Source: Gyrodactylus bullatarudis (taxonomy: Eukaryota; Platyhelminthes; Monogenea; Gyrodactylidea; Gyrodactylidae). From it: DNA of 64,000 nucleotides. Below the pieces are notes generated by a model. That model was not told the DNA's origin and ran no database searches. It worked only from the letters and a program-made list of their open reading frames with translations. The DNA lies in NCBI GenBank assembly GCA_012064415.1, contig SSNU01000229.1, positions 32,204-96,203 on the forward strand, given 5' to 3'. This document shows, one piece after another, positions 48,601-59,436 of the stretch; within the stretch, counting starts at the first letter, position 1, and each line of letters begins with the position of its first letter. Made by a program: the position numbers and the translations under genes.

Positions 48601-51373
48601 AAAAATATCTTGGAAATTTTCATCTTCTTGATTAAAGTTTTACTTTTAATCAGACGATAAAATTTCAAGGTTAAATACAAAATAGATTGCAATTTGAATG
48701 AAATTTTTGCGTAACCTGTTTAAAGAATTATTTATTGAAACTTAACTTAATAATTTTTATTTTAATCTTTCTGTCATAAATAATCACCAAATTAAAGTGG
48801 ATATTTAACCCATTCGATACCGTGGCTATACGAAGAAAGTTTCAAGTTTGATTCTCTCACCGAATTACTTAAAATTTGATCATGAAAAACATTTACTAGG
48901 ACGAAATTTTGGTTAAATTAGAGAACGTTTGCCCCCCTCCTTATATTTTTATATGGATAACCAACCGCACAAGTTTTATCCAAATATTAAAATTTAAAAG
49001 ATTTTTTTTCGCCATCTAATAATAGTTTTTTGATAGTATTTAATAAGCTCATTAATATTTGGATAAAACTTTTGCGGTTGGTTACCCATTGATTTCATGC
49101 ATAAAAATTAAACATTGTTTTGAATTGGCTATTCAGCCACAAGAATTCTACTTCTTTCTGGCTAGCAAAATTATTAAACATTGGACAGTTTGTGATATTC
49201 TGTCAAGAAAGAATCATTTGAAAAATTTAAATCATTGGAAAAAGTTGGTTTGAACATACAGGTCATATATGACCTCTTGTATTGAGAGGGTTAACTCAAA
49301 TTAAAGTATAGGTAAGGTTCATGGACTAAAGATGTGATTCTTTAATAATACGTTGATGCTACGTGTCTTTAAGAATCCTTTAAGGATATCAAATAGACAA
49401 TAAATGCATACATGTATTGTATTAGTCTCCTTGTATTTTCTGAACGAAAAGAATCAATAAATTTAAATAAAGAAATACAAAGATGTTGCGAAAAAAATCT
49501 GTTTAAGATGAGGTAATCTGATCGTGAAATCATTCCTAGGAAATTTGTTTAGTTTTTACAGCTTGAAAAGGCTACCAAAATAAAAAAATTGGCTGTAAAT
49601 TATTCTGCATGATAATTATCATAATTATGTAATACAGAGGTTACTCAAGCACGTTTCCGATCAATACCCTCCAAAAATATCAAACGAGCTTGTCCCAGAT
49701 ACCCATGACATTTTCAAGAACTAATTTTAATGAGATATTAAAAAGAATCATATTGTTTATATTATTCTCATAATCGCTATGATAAAACATTTCTATTTCA
49801 TAAGAATGGGGTCAATAACTTACACGAATACATCCGTTATTTTCCAGGTACTCTGCCGAAATACTAATAGCATTCAAACAGGTCTTGTTAATTTCCTGAT
49901 TCTTGGACCTTTGACTAAATGGTTGATCGGAGGACAAATTTTTTGAGGAAGCATAAAATACTGTATCATTGGAGTGCATCAAAATATGCCTATGATTTGA
50001 CTAGTTAAATTTTTCGTTATTTTCGAATATTTACTAGTAGTGATCAAAAGTTAAAAAAACTTACAGATATTGGATTCTCACATAAGCTGGATTTGCACAG
50101 TTTTTGAACATGAAAGTACTTTTTCTCTGTCACATCGGCGGAGTTTTCTTCACTTTTAAGGAACTTGCACACTGACCACAAACTAAGGGAATCTCTAGTC
50201 CAGATCTAAATCAAGTCAATATTTATTAATAATTTAGATTGGAAAATAATTTGAACACAAATCTAATGATAATTTACCAGGTTAGAATGGCAAATTTTGT
50301 AGTCAGAATCATCTGTCAGAAGAGAATTGTTCTGATCTTCAATGGAACAATAAATTAGATTATTCGATACTGAAAATATTGCAATTCCATAGTTTTTCCA
50401 AGAAACAACAATACAATGACCATCTGGTGACCAGTCAATATCCTCAACAATACCCATGTTTTTTGCTGAAAAATCGTATTTATTTAATAAATAATATTTA
50501 TCGAATCTACTTTATTTAACTTACCCGGATGATTTTTCTGATCTAACCGCAGGCAGTGGACAATTTTTAATTTCAAATCATTGTCATCAAAGTTAACCAA
50601 GACAACTTCGTTTTTATAAGCTAGAGCAGCATACTGAAAACGATTGTTGATTGAAATTTTATGAAAGTGTGAATAATTCTCAGCATCAAGAGTAAGGCAT
50701 TTAAATGTAAGTTCATCTTGTAATACGGCTAGGATGGCGCTACCGTTTGATAGTATACAAAAAATACCGTTTAATGAAGGAGCCCATTCTAATTGGGAAA
50801 TATGAAGATTATTATTGAAACTGCCATTGCTTTTTGTATTGAAATCTGTGTAAAAGGATTCTTTTTTTAAATCCAAAAACAGACGAAATTCTCCAACCCA
50901 TGATACAAAATATAATTTTGAATCTATTGTAGCAAATATAACGTCCAGATCAAAATGACTAAGACTAGTTATAGTAGATTCAAAATATAGTTTGTCAGTG
51001 AATCTTATTTTTATATCGGTAGATGCGTCAGAAGTCTGCTCGATTGTATAGAAGAGAAGATAGTCTAGTTCTGTGGATATGATTAAATTTCCTTGTAATC
51101 TGTCATGCTTATCAAGGACTGATAGTTTGTCGTCACATAAACTGGATTTATAATGCCCATTTTCTTTAGTTTGACGATTATTAACTCGATATTTTAGGAT
51201 ACAAGACTGTGTCTAAGGAATAATTGAATGAAACTAACCTTAGGATCGTATAAGGAAAAGGAAGAAGGGTATAGGAATATTAAAAATGAACCAAATTTTG
51301 AGTTTTGTATTTCAATCAATTTTTCTTTTTCATTATATTCATTTAATGAAGGTAATCCTAATATACTATACAT
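36614..51373 (-). CDS. RIC1: RIC1, Rab6A GEF complex subunit
   Basis: RIC1 with RGP1 activates Rab6 at the Golgi (family knowledge). Sixteen exons join in frame to 1463 aa (human about 1420): 51373-51239, 51212-50525, 50465-50278, 50205-50065, 50000-49824, 48035-47376, 46684-46309, 45359-45235, 45167-45121, 43542-43100, 42641-42561, 41551-41350, 37891-37750, 37708-37506, 37449-37045, 36992-36614. The N-terminal half is WD40-like (DIDWSPDGHCIVVSWKNYG). Exon 10 (residues ~846-993) holds the RIC1 signature LLLHEVLREEVTSRDPIPDP, ARKTEIDWWPTLF and DDGQLETASGLLIVFQ. The C-terminus matches ISVWAMKNSLGYHSFL. Intron 1 is only 26 nt; intron 12 is 3458 nt and contains transposons. Confidence 0.93.
38003..38456. 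mobile_element. hAT-type miniature element (TAGGCTAGGGTG family)
   Basis: The terminal inverted repeat TAGGCTAGGGTGAAATTTTT on the left pairs with the complement at 38437-38456. The exact 8-bp duplication CTGAACAG lies at 37995-38002 and 38457-38464. The interior is partly self-complementary (ATCATTCTCCATTATGTCAT and its complement near 38340). No coding capacity. Confidence 0.88.
39511..39690 (+). repeat. Dispersed repeat (26322 family), copy 2
   Basis: Block order is the same as in the 26322 and 58175 copies. The piggyBac element is inserted at or next to its 3' end (TTAA at 39693). Confidence 0.65.
39697..41302 (+). mobile_element. Decayed piggyBac transposon
   Basis: Target site TTAA flanks both ends (39693-39696, 41303-41306). 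The inverted ends read CCCTTGCATGGGAAAT and CCCTCGCATGGGAAAT, each followed inside by a hairpin of the form GGGGTCT..AGACCCC. Transposase fragments: 39968-40174 (acidic N-terminus), 40185-40670 (SEQITVDEKLISFRGRCPF with the first Asp, GRTVTCDNFFHS with the second) and 40846-41067 (TKGGVDTLDQLVTNYS, third Asp region, and RRSTNRWP). Frameshifts and stops separate the parts and the C-terminal Cys-rich domain is missing, so it is inactive. Confidence 0.9.
43929..44632. repeat. Foldback element in RIC1 intron 9
   Basis: The left arm starts TAGTTGACATGGAGATGAGA; the right arm ends TTCTCATCTTCATGTTAG. The arms share TTCTCCGGATTCACAGAAAA and ATTAGGGCCGTTATCGAATT with their complements, about 300 bp per arm. 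It is the same family as 16336-16673. Confidence 0.85.
46040..46252. repeat. Single foldback arm in RIC1 intron 7
   Basis: It matches the right arm of 24757-25494 (AATCTTGATCAAATTCAATT, then TTCCTATCTTCATATTGACT at the end). The opposite arm is missing, so it is a truncated or solo copy. Confidence 0.7.
46760..47250. repeat. Repeat in RIC1 intron 6, same family as 59437-60031
   Basis: Long stretches are the reverse complement of the insertion in protease pseudogene D: CGTCAAATTTCCGACAGTTC, GAATTCTTGATAAGAACATT and TTTTGTAAAAATCATTGAT all recur inverted. The outer end resembles the foldback family. Confidence 0.8.
48809..49290. mobile_element. piggyBac-type miniature element in RIC1 intron 5
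   Basis: TTAA flanks both sides (48805-48808, 49291-49294). The ends CCCATTCGATAC and, on the minus strand, CCCTCTCAATAC agree at 9 of 12 bases. A strong internal hairpin has arms near 48953-48990 (ATAACCAACCGCACAAGTTT) and 49050-49087 (complement), and a subterminal palindrome AGGTCATATATGACCT lies near 49259. No transposase is present. Confidence 0.7.
51213..51238 (-). other. 26-nt intron 1 of RIC1
   Basis: It begins GTTAGT and ends CCTTAG, phase 0 between ...SLYDPK and TQSCIL. Reading through shifts the frame (26 is not a multiple of 3), while removal restores 229 uninterrupted codons with WD40 similarity, so the intron is well supported. Confidence 0.85.
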
Positions 51374-51676
51374 TAATTTGATTGAAAATTTTAATACTTA
51401 AAACAAAAGAAAAACTTACAAAACAGAAATTAACGTTTTAATCAATTAGAGAGTAAAAATTGAGTAACACGTTCAGGTCACGCTTTAGTGTTGCTAAATT
51501 AGCAATGCTAATATCAAATTTCCGGGTGCAAAACTGGTATTACTACTATCAGGATGCTTTAGTTAAATATCTTTAGAAGTTTTACTCAAAAAAATGATAA
51601 AAATCAAAATCAGATTGGAATCATTTGAAAATGTTATATTAATCAAAACCATAAAATTATGTGCAGAACTCTTTGA

Positions 51677-53373
51677 TTATATTCCGGATTTGCTAAAACT
51701 TATCCTGAGATGAGAATTTGTTGATATTTGAGAATTATGGAGTTTCTGAAATTAATTAGTTTATATAAATGATTAATTAAAGAAGAAAGTAAGAATATTG
51801 CAACTCACAATTAGCGCTTGCATCGCGGTGTCTGTATCCTCTAATTCAACTAGAGCCATTTTCTTTTCTTTTCTGAAATGAAAGTTAATTTTTAATATAA
51901 AAATTTTAATAAAACAACTTCCCATGGATTAGTCAACATACTGCATGAATCGAATTTTAAGGACTCTAAAATCATATTGTTCAAAATACTCCCGAATTGT
52001 ATCATCATCAATCATTTCAGGGATGTTGCTCAAGTGTAAGACATTGTTGGGAGGGAATATATTATGATAATTCTTTGAATGAGGTTTGCGGAATCTATGT
52101 AGTTTACTGCCGGTATAATCTTTAGTTAAATCCCCCATTGTTCCGGCCTTTGGCATTTGAACAATACCTGACTTAGATAATTGAATGTACATTGGTTTTC
52201 CGAATAATTCTTCTCCACTGAGAAATCTCATGGCCAACAAGGCTTGATCAGGTGTTGCGAATTGAATGAGAGCAGTATCCTTTTTGTTAAACATAATCTT
52301 TACTCTGATCACGTCACCATAGACACCTTAAAATTAAAGAATATATTCATCTTTGATAAGAAGATACAGTAGAGCTAGATGAATAAATTTTTAAATAATA
52401 ACAATAAAGATTCATGGGAAAAATAAGAGTAAAAATACATTTGGTTGCCAATAATATAGATGATATATTATTAGATAATATAAAAGCATAAAATGATTAA
52501 TAATTTATTAAACGCACCGAATAATGTAAACAAGGCATCCGGAGTGATTTTCTATAATGTACAAATCGAATATTATGTCAAAATTGGTATTTGTTGATTT
52601 GGCGAACAATCGAAAGAAATTTGATATTGAAGCAATGAAATAAAAATTAATAGTTTTAATCAAATGGAATTTGGAAATAATAATAAAAAGTAAGAATAAT
52701 CAAAATTAATACAAAAAAGAAGAAATTTGGATAGTAACTATCCGATAGTTTGAAATCCTTAAAATGTAATTACCTCTTCGTTGAGATCAGATACCATGAG
52801 AACACGACCTTCAGTCTGACTGTTGGTATCATTATTAGCCACAACCGAGGCGTCATGAAGGTTAAACATTGATGTTTGTGTCATGCCATTTTTCATTTGT
52901 TGTTGCAATGAATGCATGAGAAAGTTAATTGTTGCATTGGCAATATCAATGGGGCATTGAAAGCCGAATTGACCACACAAAGAGATGAACTGCAGAAGAA
53001 AATCATTAAGAGTACGACCTTGATTTGACGTGTTTATTGCTTGCTGATGCCCCTGCTGATAGCGTGAGCCCTGAGCGAACATTATTTGGTTATATGCAAT
53101 ATTTTGATTGGGAGGCTGAGATATGAAAAGATTTGAAGCAATATTCCCACTCAGTAGGGGGATGCGTTGTTGATTAAAGTCGTCAAGAATACTTTTGTCG
53201 TCTTCAATTTTGATTTTATTGGCGGAATTGTACAACATTGTTTCACTCTAGACACAATACATAGACAGAAATATATTTTCCTTTCATTATTAAACTTACT
53301 TTACGTTTGTTCGACTGCAAAGATTGAATATAAGTCATTAAAGCATTTTACTTAATTTAGATGAACTTACCAT
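51677..53373 (-). CDS. PTBP-type RNA-binding protein retaining only RRM3-RRM4
   Basis: Polypyrimidine-tract-binding proteins regulate splicing in the nucleus. Exons 53373-53371 (ATG only), 53314-53300 (15 nt), 53247-52774, 52551-52518 (34 nt), 52326-51942, 51872-51809 and 51745-51677 join to 347 aa. The N-terminus is MSNKRKSETM with a basic KRK. A Gln/Asn-rich linker follows. RRM3 (GRVLMVSDLNEE, KITPDALFTLFGVYGDVIRV, KIMFNKKDTALIQF) and RRM4 (LTKDYTGSKLHRFRKPHSKN, NIFPPNNVLHLSNIP, ending HLRISFSKSGI) are unmistakably PTBP. RRM1 and RRM2 are absent: the upstream DNA is the protease cluster. Either the protein is naturally half-length or the gene is 5'-rearranged. The ATG-only first exon is inferred from a donor GTAAGT immediately after an ATG. 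Confidence 0.85.
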
Positions 53374-53567
53374 TAGATTTTATAACATCAACAAATGGCC
53401 ATAATAGTAAAACAAAAATTTAAAGACATTTCTCTGGTAATTCTATTTTAAAGCGAATTTATCCTTCATAGAAAATTTTGCAAAAAGATAATCTCAGCCT
53501 AAAAAACGTTTTCAATAATCTCTATTAATTTCCAAGAAAAAAGTGATTTCAAAATTCTTTTATCATT

Positions 53568-54745
53568 TTATTTTAAATCTTTTGCAATCAGTCCGATTAT
53601 CTTTTTTTCAATATTGCATAAATTCCTTCCCATTTCTATACGGAAATATCCACCTTCTCCCCAATCTTCTCCGAAAGAATTTCTCACTATCCAATAATGA
53701 ACTCCAGATTCTTCATCCTTCCCATAACCAACAATGAGAACATAATGGTTAATGATTTTATCTTCACAGTCTTGATTGATTATACCATTGCTAAAAGTTT
53801 AACATTTAATGACCTAATCTACCTGTAGAGCATAATACTAACATCTGATGCACTCATTGATGTAACAAGTGGGCCGTATTTTGAAATTAATTTTTTAATT
53901 TCATCTGTTTTCTTCATATTGTAGTGAAATGCTCCCTTTATAAAGTCAAAAGGTAGAATATCTTCCATGTTAGTAACATTACACCTTCGAGCCTAGAGAA
54001 TTTTTTTTGTAAAAAATTCCACCTTACCACTCCTTTATAGGGATAAGCTTCCTCTTTGACGATTCCAAACTTGGAGGAAAAATCAAAAACATGCTCTGGG
54101 TTACCTCCGGAACAAGACGGGTACATGTGTTGATGACCACAGTCAATGAAATATTGTTTAGAGATGCTGATATTCTTTAAATTGTTATTCTTGGCATAAG
54201 CAAAAGCTATAGCATCAGTGCCAGCATGAAGATAGCTACTTTGACATCTGTCCTGTAATAATAAAATATTTTATTGCATACATACTTTAAAGTATACATT
54301 AGAAATAAAACTTGTTTCTTACTTGATTGAGAGGGGCTCTCAAATAATCTCGATAATCAATAGAGTCTGGGACTGTAGTTTGATCACTCAAGTCATACCT
54401 TTCAAGTGTAAAATTGGCCAGTCTAAATTCCATCTTATCAGAATCCCTTAGCGCAATGTTGAAATGATTTATCAAATATTGTCCATATGTTAAATCACCA
54501 AGAGAGTTTACCCCAACTTCAAAAGTTCTCTTCTTTGAAGCTTTATCCTTGTTGAATTCAGAAACAATTAGTGTATTTAAACAAAAATTGTACAAATGTA
54601 AAGCTGGATAGTCACTGTAGACATTGAATTTGCTAGAAAAATCAGCATGCCTTTGTAGCATTTCCTTTTGACCTGAGGTCGTCTTATTCATACATTCAAT
54701 GAGACTGGCATTGTAAACTGCCTGAAGATATGTTGTATAGAGCAT
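53568..54745 (-). CDS. Papain-like (C1A) protease homologue A, catalytic Cys replaced by Ser
   Basis: Exons 54745-54323, 54252-54028, 53992-53823 and 53790-53568 join to 346 aa; introns of 71, 35 and 32 nt. A propeptide-like N-terminal region precedes a C1A domain. Around the expected active site it reads NQDRCQSSYLHA: papain's C-x-S-C-W becomes C-Q-S-S-Y, so the nucleophile is Ser. The His region is intact (NHYVLIVGYG) and so is the Asn/Trp region (YWIVRNSFGEDWGEGGY). Gly-Gly after CSGG and the LPYxG-like EAYPYKG are kept. Likely secreted and non-proteolytic, perhaps a binding or decoy protein; that is inference. The short N-terminus (MLYTTYLQAVYNASLIEC) is a weak signal peptide. Confidence 0.88.
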
Positions 54746-55031
54746 AATTGGTAATATCTAACTCCTACATGATTTTATAAGCTTTACTAGCCAATGAAAA
54801 ATGTTTGCGATTCAGTTTTAATAATACTGTAATTACTGTATTTCTAATATTTGATTTAAGTTAAACCCGTGAAAAGTATTCTGTAATATTTGATTATAAA
54901 AAGTCAAATATTAGAAAAATTTCCAAACTTTAATTGTGAAAATACAAGTTATTTTGTAAAAAATAATATTTTAGGATATTTTTGAAAAGATTGAATTGGA
55001 TAACTTTCATTATCAAGAGTATTTTATTGTA

Positions 55032-56113
55032 TCAAGTGAGAAAATAGATAGAGCTTTCAATATTGCAAAGATTTAGGCCAGCCCGAATCTTGATATATCC
55101 TCCATCGCCCCAATTGGAACCAAGCGAGTTCCTAACGATCCAGTAGTCGAGTCCGTAATCCACCTGGCCATATCCCATTATTACAACCAAATGATTAACC
55201 GAACTTGTTTCACATTCCTTATCATAGATGCCATCTCTAGAGAGTGATGGAAATTAGAATTTTATATTTTTTACCTATAAAACTGAATGTATGGACTCGT
55301 TGAGGAGATTCCAGCGATTAGAGGTCCATGCGTTGCTAACAAATGCTTAATGACATAAGAGTCAAGGCTCGTGTACCGAAATATTTTGTGGTAAAAGTCT
55401 CCCTTTATTTTAGGAATGGACTGCGGACAAGGTCCAACCTAAATAAAATCAAATTACTTAATACAAGAACTTACTGCTCCAGCGTAGGGGAAATTAGTTT
55501 CGAGGACAAAATCAAATTCCTTCTCATGAAGAGTGATCTCAGTGGGATCTCCACCCATGCATGTATTGTGGTCCCCGCAATTCAAGTAGTATTGCACAGA
55601 AAATAAAACATTGGTCAAATTCTTTGCGAGGGCGTACTTGGCTGATAAACCTGACAGTGCTGCATGAGCATAGCATGACTGACACTCACGCTACAAATGT
55701 AATTTATTGAATCATTAAATAAGTACCTGATTCCTCGGTGTCGAGAGTAGGTGTCTATAATCAATCGAATTAGGCACACTTTTAATCTGATCCCTAGTTA
55801 TATTATTGTTCAGTTCATAGTCAATGAATAGAGTGTTGTTGGTCGAGAAATCCCGTCGTTCTCCGAAGCCAGTATACCTATCGAGAAACGATGTAGGATC
55901 CATGTCAGCATATTCATTAAGACCCAGGGTGAAATTTTTCTGCCCCTCATTGACAGCGTCAATTACAAGTTTATTTAGGCAAAAGTAAAACCAGCGTACG
56001 TCAATACTCAGACCTGAGACTGGGTATTGACAAGCATAACTTCTAAATTCGTCTGTCATGGGCGCATTCACGCATAGAGCAATAGTAGCGTTGAACAAAT
56101 CCAGTATAAACAT
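55032..56113 (-). CDS. Papain-like (C1A) cysteine protease B, catalytic residues intact
   Basis: Exons 56113-55727, 55690-55475, 55438-55275 and 55236-55032 join to 323 aa; introns of 36, 36 and 38 nt. The active-site block reads ECQSCYAHAAL (Cys present; Tyr in place of papain's Trp), His in SVNHLVVIMGYG, Asn in YWIVRNSLGSNWGDGGY. The oxyanion Gln is the last residue of exon 1 (TPRNQ). The propeptide region shares RWFYFCLNKLVIDA and LNEYADMDPTSFLDRY with C and D. The only array member that looks catalytically competent. It is head-to-head with gene C, with 488 bp between the starts, which may hold a shared promoter. Confidence 0.9.
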
Positions 56114-56601
56114 TTTTATTTGCTTAATTGAGAGAAAACAATTTATTTCGTCAGCTCCGAATTCAATTTACAGCTTTCTATTTGTATTTTTAATTCTAAC
56201 CAAACGCACGTGAGTAATTAATCTTTTATAATGCTTCAAATGTGGTATCCAATTGTAATGATCAATCTACTTTTTGTATGCTTAACCTTCTTTTTGACTA
56301 TAAGTGTAATTTAATCTACAGTGTATTTAGGGTAGGGGAACTTTTGAGCTTACAATTGGACAGTAAAATGAAATGTAATAACTAACTGGCTATTTACACA
56401 AAATATCATTTTTAATATTTGATAAAATTAGTTTTTCACCCATATTTGATTTTCATTTCGGATTTCAAATCTTATCATAAAACACGTGTATTAATTAATT
56501 AATATTTAATTATTTTGAGGTAACCCTAGACATATATTTTATGATATAAATTTGCATTGAAAAATTTTACAATTCACTCAGCTAGAAATTATTTCGAAAA
56601 G

Positions 56602-57646
56602 ATGTATTTGCAAGCCCTTTTCAATATTTCCATCCTTCTCTGTTTCCATGAACCGATGAGTGATGAGTTTAAAGAATTTTCCCATCTTTACCTGACCTCA
56701 GGCATCAGTAATAATGTTCGTTGGCTTTATTACTGTACAAATAAAGCTCTCATTGATGCCCTAAATGAACGAGGCGAATTAGGCTTTAAACTTGATATCA
56801 ATGAATACGCTGATGTTGATCCCTCATCATTCTTTGATAGATTTTACGGATTCGGTGATCGAAGATCTGCTCAAGATTCTCTATACCCAGATCTTCCAGA
56901 TGAATATAAGATTAAAGATCTGAACAGAGATGATATAAAAGATGCTTTAAGCTCTGTAGACTATAGAAAATTGCTACAATCTCCCATTGGTCAAAAGGAA
57001 TGCCAATCTTCATACGCAATTACAACTATGGCAGCTTTATCTGCAAAATACGCGTTGGCTAACGAAAAAAATGAGACCCTCTTTTCGACACAATATTTTT
57101 TAAATTGTGGTCTCCACAATACATGCACGGGTGGCTATGAGGTTGAGGTAATTGAACAAATGCGAAAATATGGCCTAGTTAACGAAGTTGACTTGCCCTA
57201 TAGAGGACAAGTAAATGATTATTTCATATTCTCCTCAGGTTTATACATGTAAAAATTCTTTGCCTATAACCAGAAGTGATTTTTACACGAATGGATTCCG
57301 ATATATGGGAGGTGATGTTGAAGTAATCAAACATCTAATCTCAACTTATGGACCTGTCATGGCTAGCATGACTCCAATGAGTCCTTACCTTTTATTTTAC
57401 AAGTAAACAAATATTTTTCTTTTAATTCTTACTTGTAGAGATGGTATTTATGATCAGGAGTGTTCTTCAAAGGAAAACAACCTTTTGGTTCTAATTACTG
57501 GATATGGCCAGGAGGAAAATGGCTCTGATTATTGGATAGTGAGAAATGTTCTCGGATCAAACTGGGGCCAGAATGGTTACATTAAAATCAGAGCAGGCAA
57601 GAATTTATGCGATCTTGAGCGTGAAAACATTTATTTCTTTACATGA
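56602..57646 (+). CDS. Papain-like protease homologue C, Cys to Ser and His to Leu
   Basis: Exons 56602-57210, 57239-57402 and 57439-57646 join to 326 aa; introns of 28 and 36 nt. The block GQKECQSSYAITTMA has Ser for the nucleophile; the His block reads ENNLLVLITGYG where A and B have NHY/NHL, so His is Leu. Asn and the following region (YWIVRNVLGSNWGQNGY) remain. The intron that precedes the active site in A and B is absent here. An ATG at 56602 (MYLQALFNISILLC) is the first Met and aligns with the starts of A and B. The frame is otherwise clean, so the gene is probably expressed as an inactive homologue. Confidence 0.88.
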
Positions 57647-58151
57647 GAAATAAAAAATTAGATGAACTCACTTATTATTTTTTAATTTTCTCAAAGCATT
57701 AAATACCTTTTTTATTGAATTATTTTATCATTAAATTTATTCTCTTGGGATAAGCAAAGATCTCAGGTCTATTAGATTCATGTAACACGTGTTATATTAG
57801 TTCAAAGAAATTAAATTCTTGTTCAAAGTTAATTAATTAGGATGTTCAAAGATCCACAACAGAAAAAAATGTCACAGATAACCTGTGTAATATTTAAAGT
57901 GTAAATTAGATTAATAAAAAATTCTAAAGGTTGAAAAATGCAAGTTCATTGGATAACTGCTAATTGTTAAAAATAATCAAATATTTGTAATATACTGTTG
58001 AAACAAAGACTCTTTCAAATATTAAATTTACCTATAAATATGACGGAGTAATCTTTAATTAAAGAAAGAATTTAAAAATGTACCTTCAATGAAGGTCCTT
58101 CATGCTTTTTACAATGTTTCATTCATCCTCTGCTTCAACAAACCTCTTAGC

Positions 58152-58794
58152 TTGGGAATATATAAGAAAAAGATATATTTAAAACCATACGCGCATTTCT
58201 TAAAGCATCATCAGTGGTATTGCTTCAAAAATGATAAAAGTTAAAAGATTCATTCAAGATAATAATTTACAAATAATGAAAGAAATAGTAAAAGATGAAT
58301 AAAATTAGAATAATATGTAAGCTTGAAAAACACCAAAACTCTCCAATTAATAGCAACAGTGGAGAGAAAAGTGAAAAAGCTCACATAGGCCAGGGGAGTT
58401 GAAGGTTATAAGAATAGTTTTTTTGAACACATAGATTAGGTTTGTATAGATTAATAAAGAATTTCTCTTTAACCCATACATCTATGCTGTCATCTCCTGG
58501 GTTTTTGTACAAAATGGAAAAGTTCGAAACCGAAGCAGCATGGTTCTCCTGTTTGATATGCCTAGTTACTGCAGTATCCTAATATTTAAAATATTACCTT
58601 GAATGAATCTTTTAACTTTTATCATTTTTGAAGCAATACCACTGATGATGCTGTAAGAAATGCGCATATGGTTTTAATTTAAAACTTTTAAATATATCTT
58701 TTTCTTATATATTCCCAATTTGGGAATCCCAAATTATGAATTTAAGTTGATACTCGGACGTTTTTGACAAACAACGTGAATTACTCATTCATAA
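58152..58794. mobile_element. Foldback repeat inserted in protease D, 12-bp target duplication
   Basis: Flanked by AAACCTCTTAGC at 58140-58151 and 58795-58806. The left arm TTGGGAATATATAAGAAAAA is complementary to TTTTTCTTATATATTCCCAA near 58700-58722. The arms contain the TTAAAGCATCATCAGTGGTA repeat (26322 family) and its complement at about 58600-58690. A tail at 58730-58794 resembles 27776-27830. Removing it with one duplication copy leaves the reading frame continuous. Confidence 0.82.
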
Positions 58795-59436
58795 AAACCT
58801 CTTAGCGATGAATTTAATAGTTTTGCCTGCAAATATCCAACCTCTGGAGTGGGAATGGAAATACGCTGGTTCTACTTCTGCACAAATAAAGCCCTAATTG
58901 ATGGCCTCAATGAGCCAGGGCGGCTAAATTTTACACTTGACATGAATTATTTTGCCGACATTGACCCATCAATGTTTCTTGATCGATATATTGCATACTC
59001 TGATGGCAGAAAAACTACTCGAGCACCTGTCCAAGATTTATTTCAGAATATTACGATTCCAGCTGTTTATAAAAATCATATTTAAGAATCTGTTGACTAT
59101 AGGCACTTGTTATCTCCACCAAAATATCAGAATCAATGTCAATCTGGCTATCTTCACTCGATGATAGATTCATTCTCGGCCAAATACGCACTAATGAATA
59201 ATTATTCAAATTTTTCTTTTACAACTCAATACTACTTAAATTGTGCAGAGTACAGTTTATGCAAGGGTGGCGGGCCAATGGAAATCCCACCCTGGTCAGA
59301 AAAGTTTGATTTCATTGTTGAGGAAGATTTACCCTATACTGCTGAGCTAGGCCCGTGTATTCAATCATACATGAGAATTAAGAATGTATGATTTGTCATA
59401 TACCACTGATGATCCTTTAAAAAATTTACATTTAGT

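Noticed and set aside
49059..49253. 64-codon plus-strand ORF in RIC1 intron 5
   Set aside because: Inside the TTAA-flanked miniature element; no piggyBac transposase motif visible.
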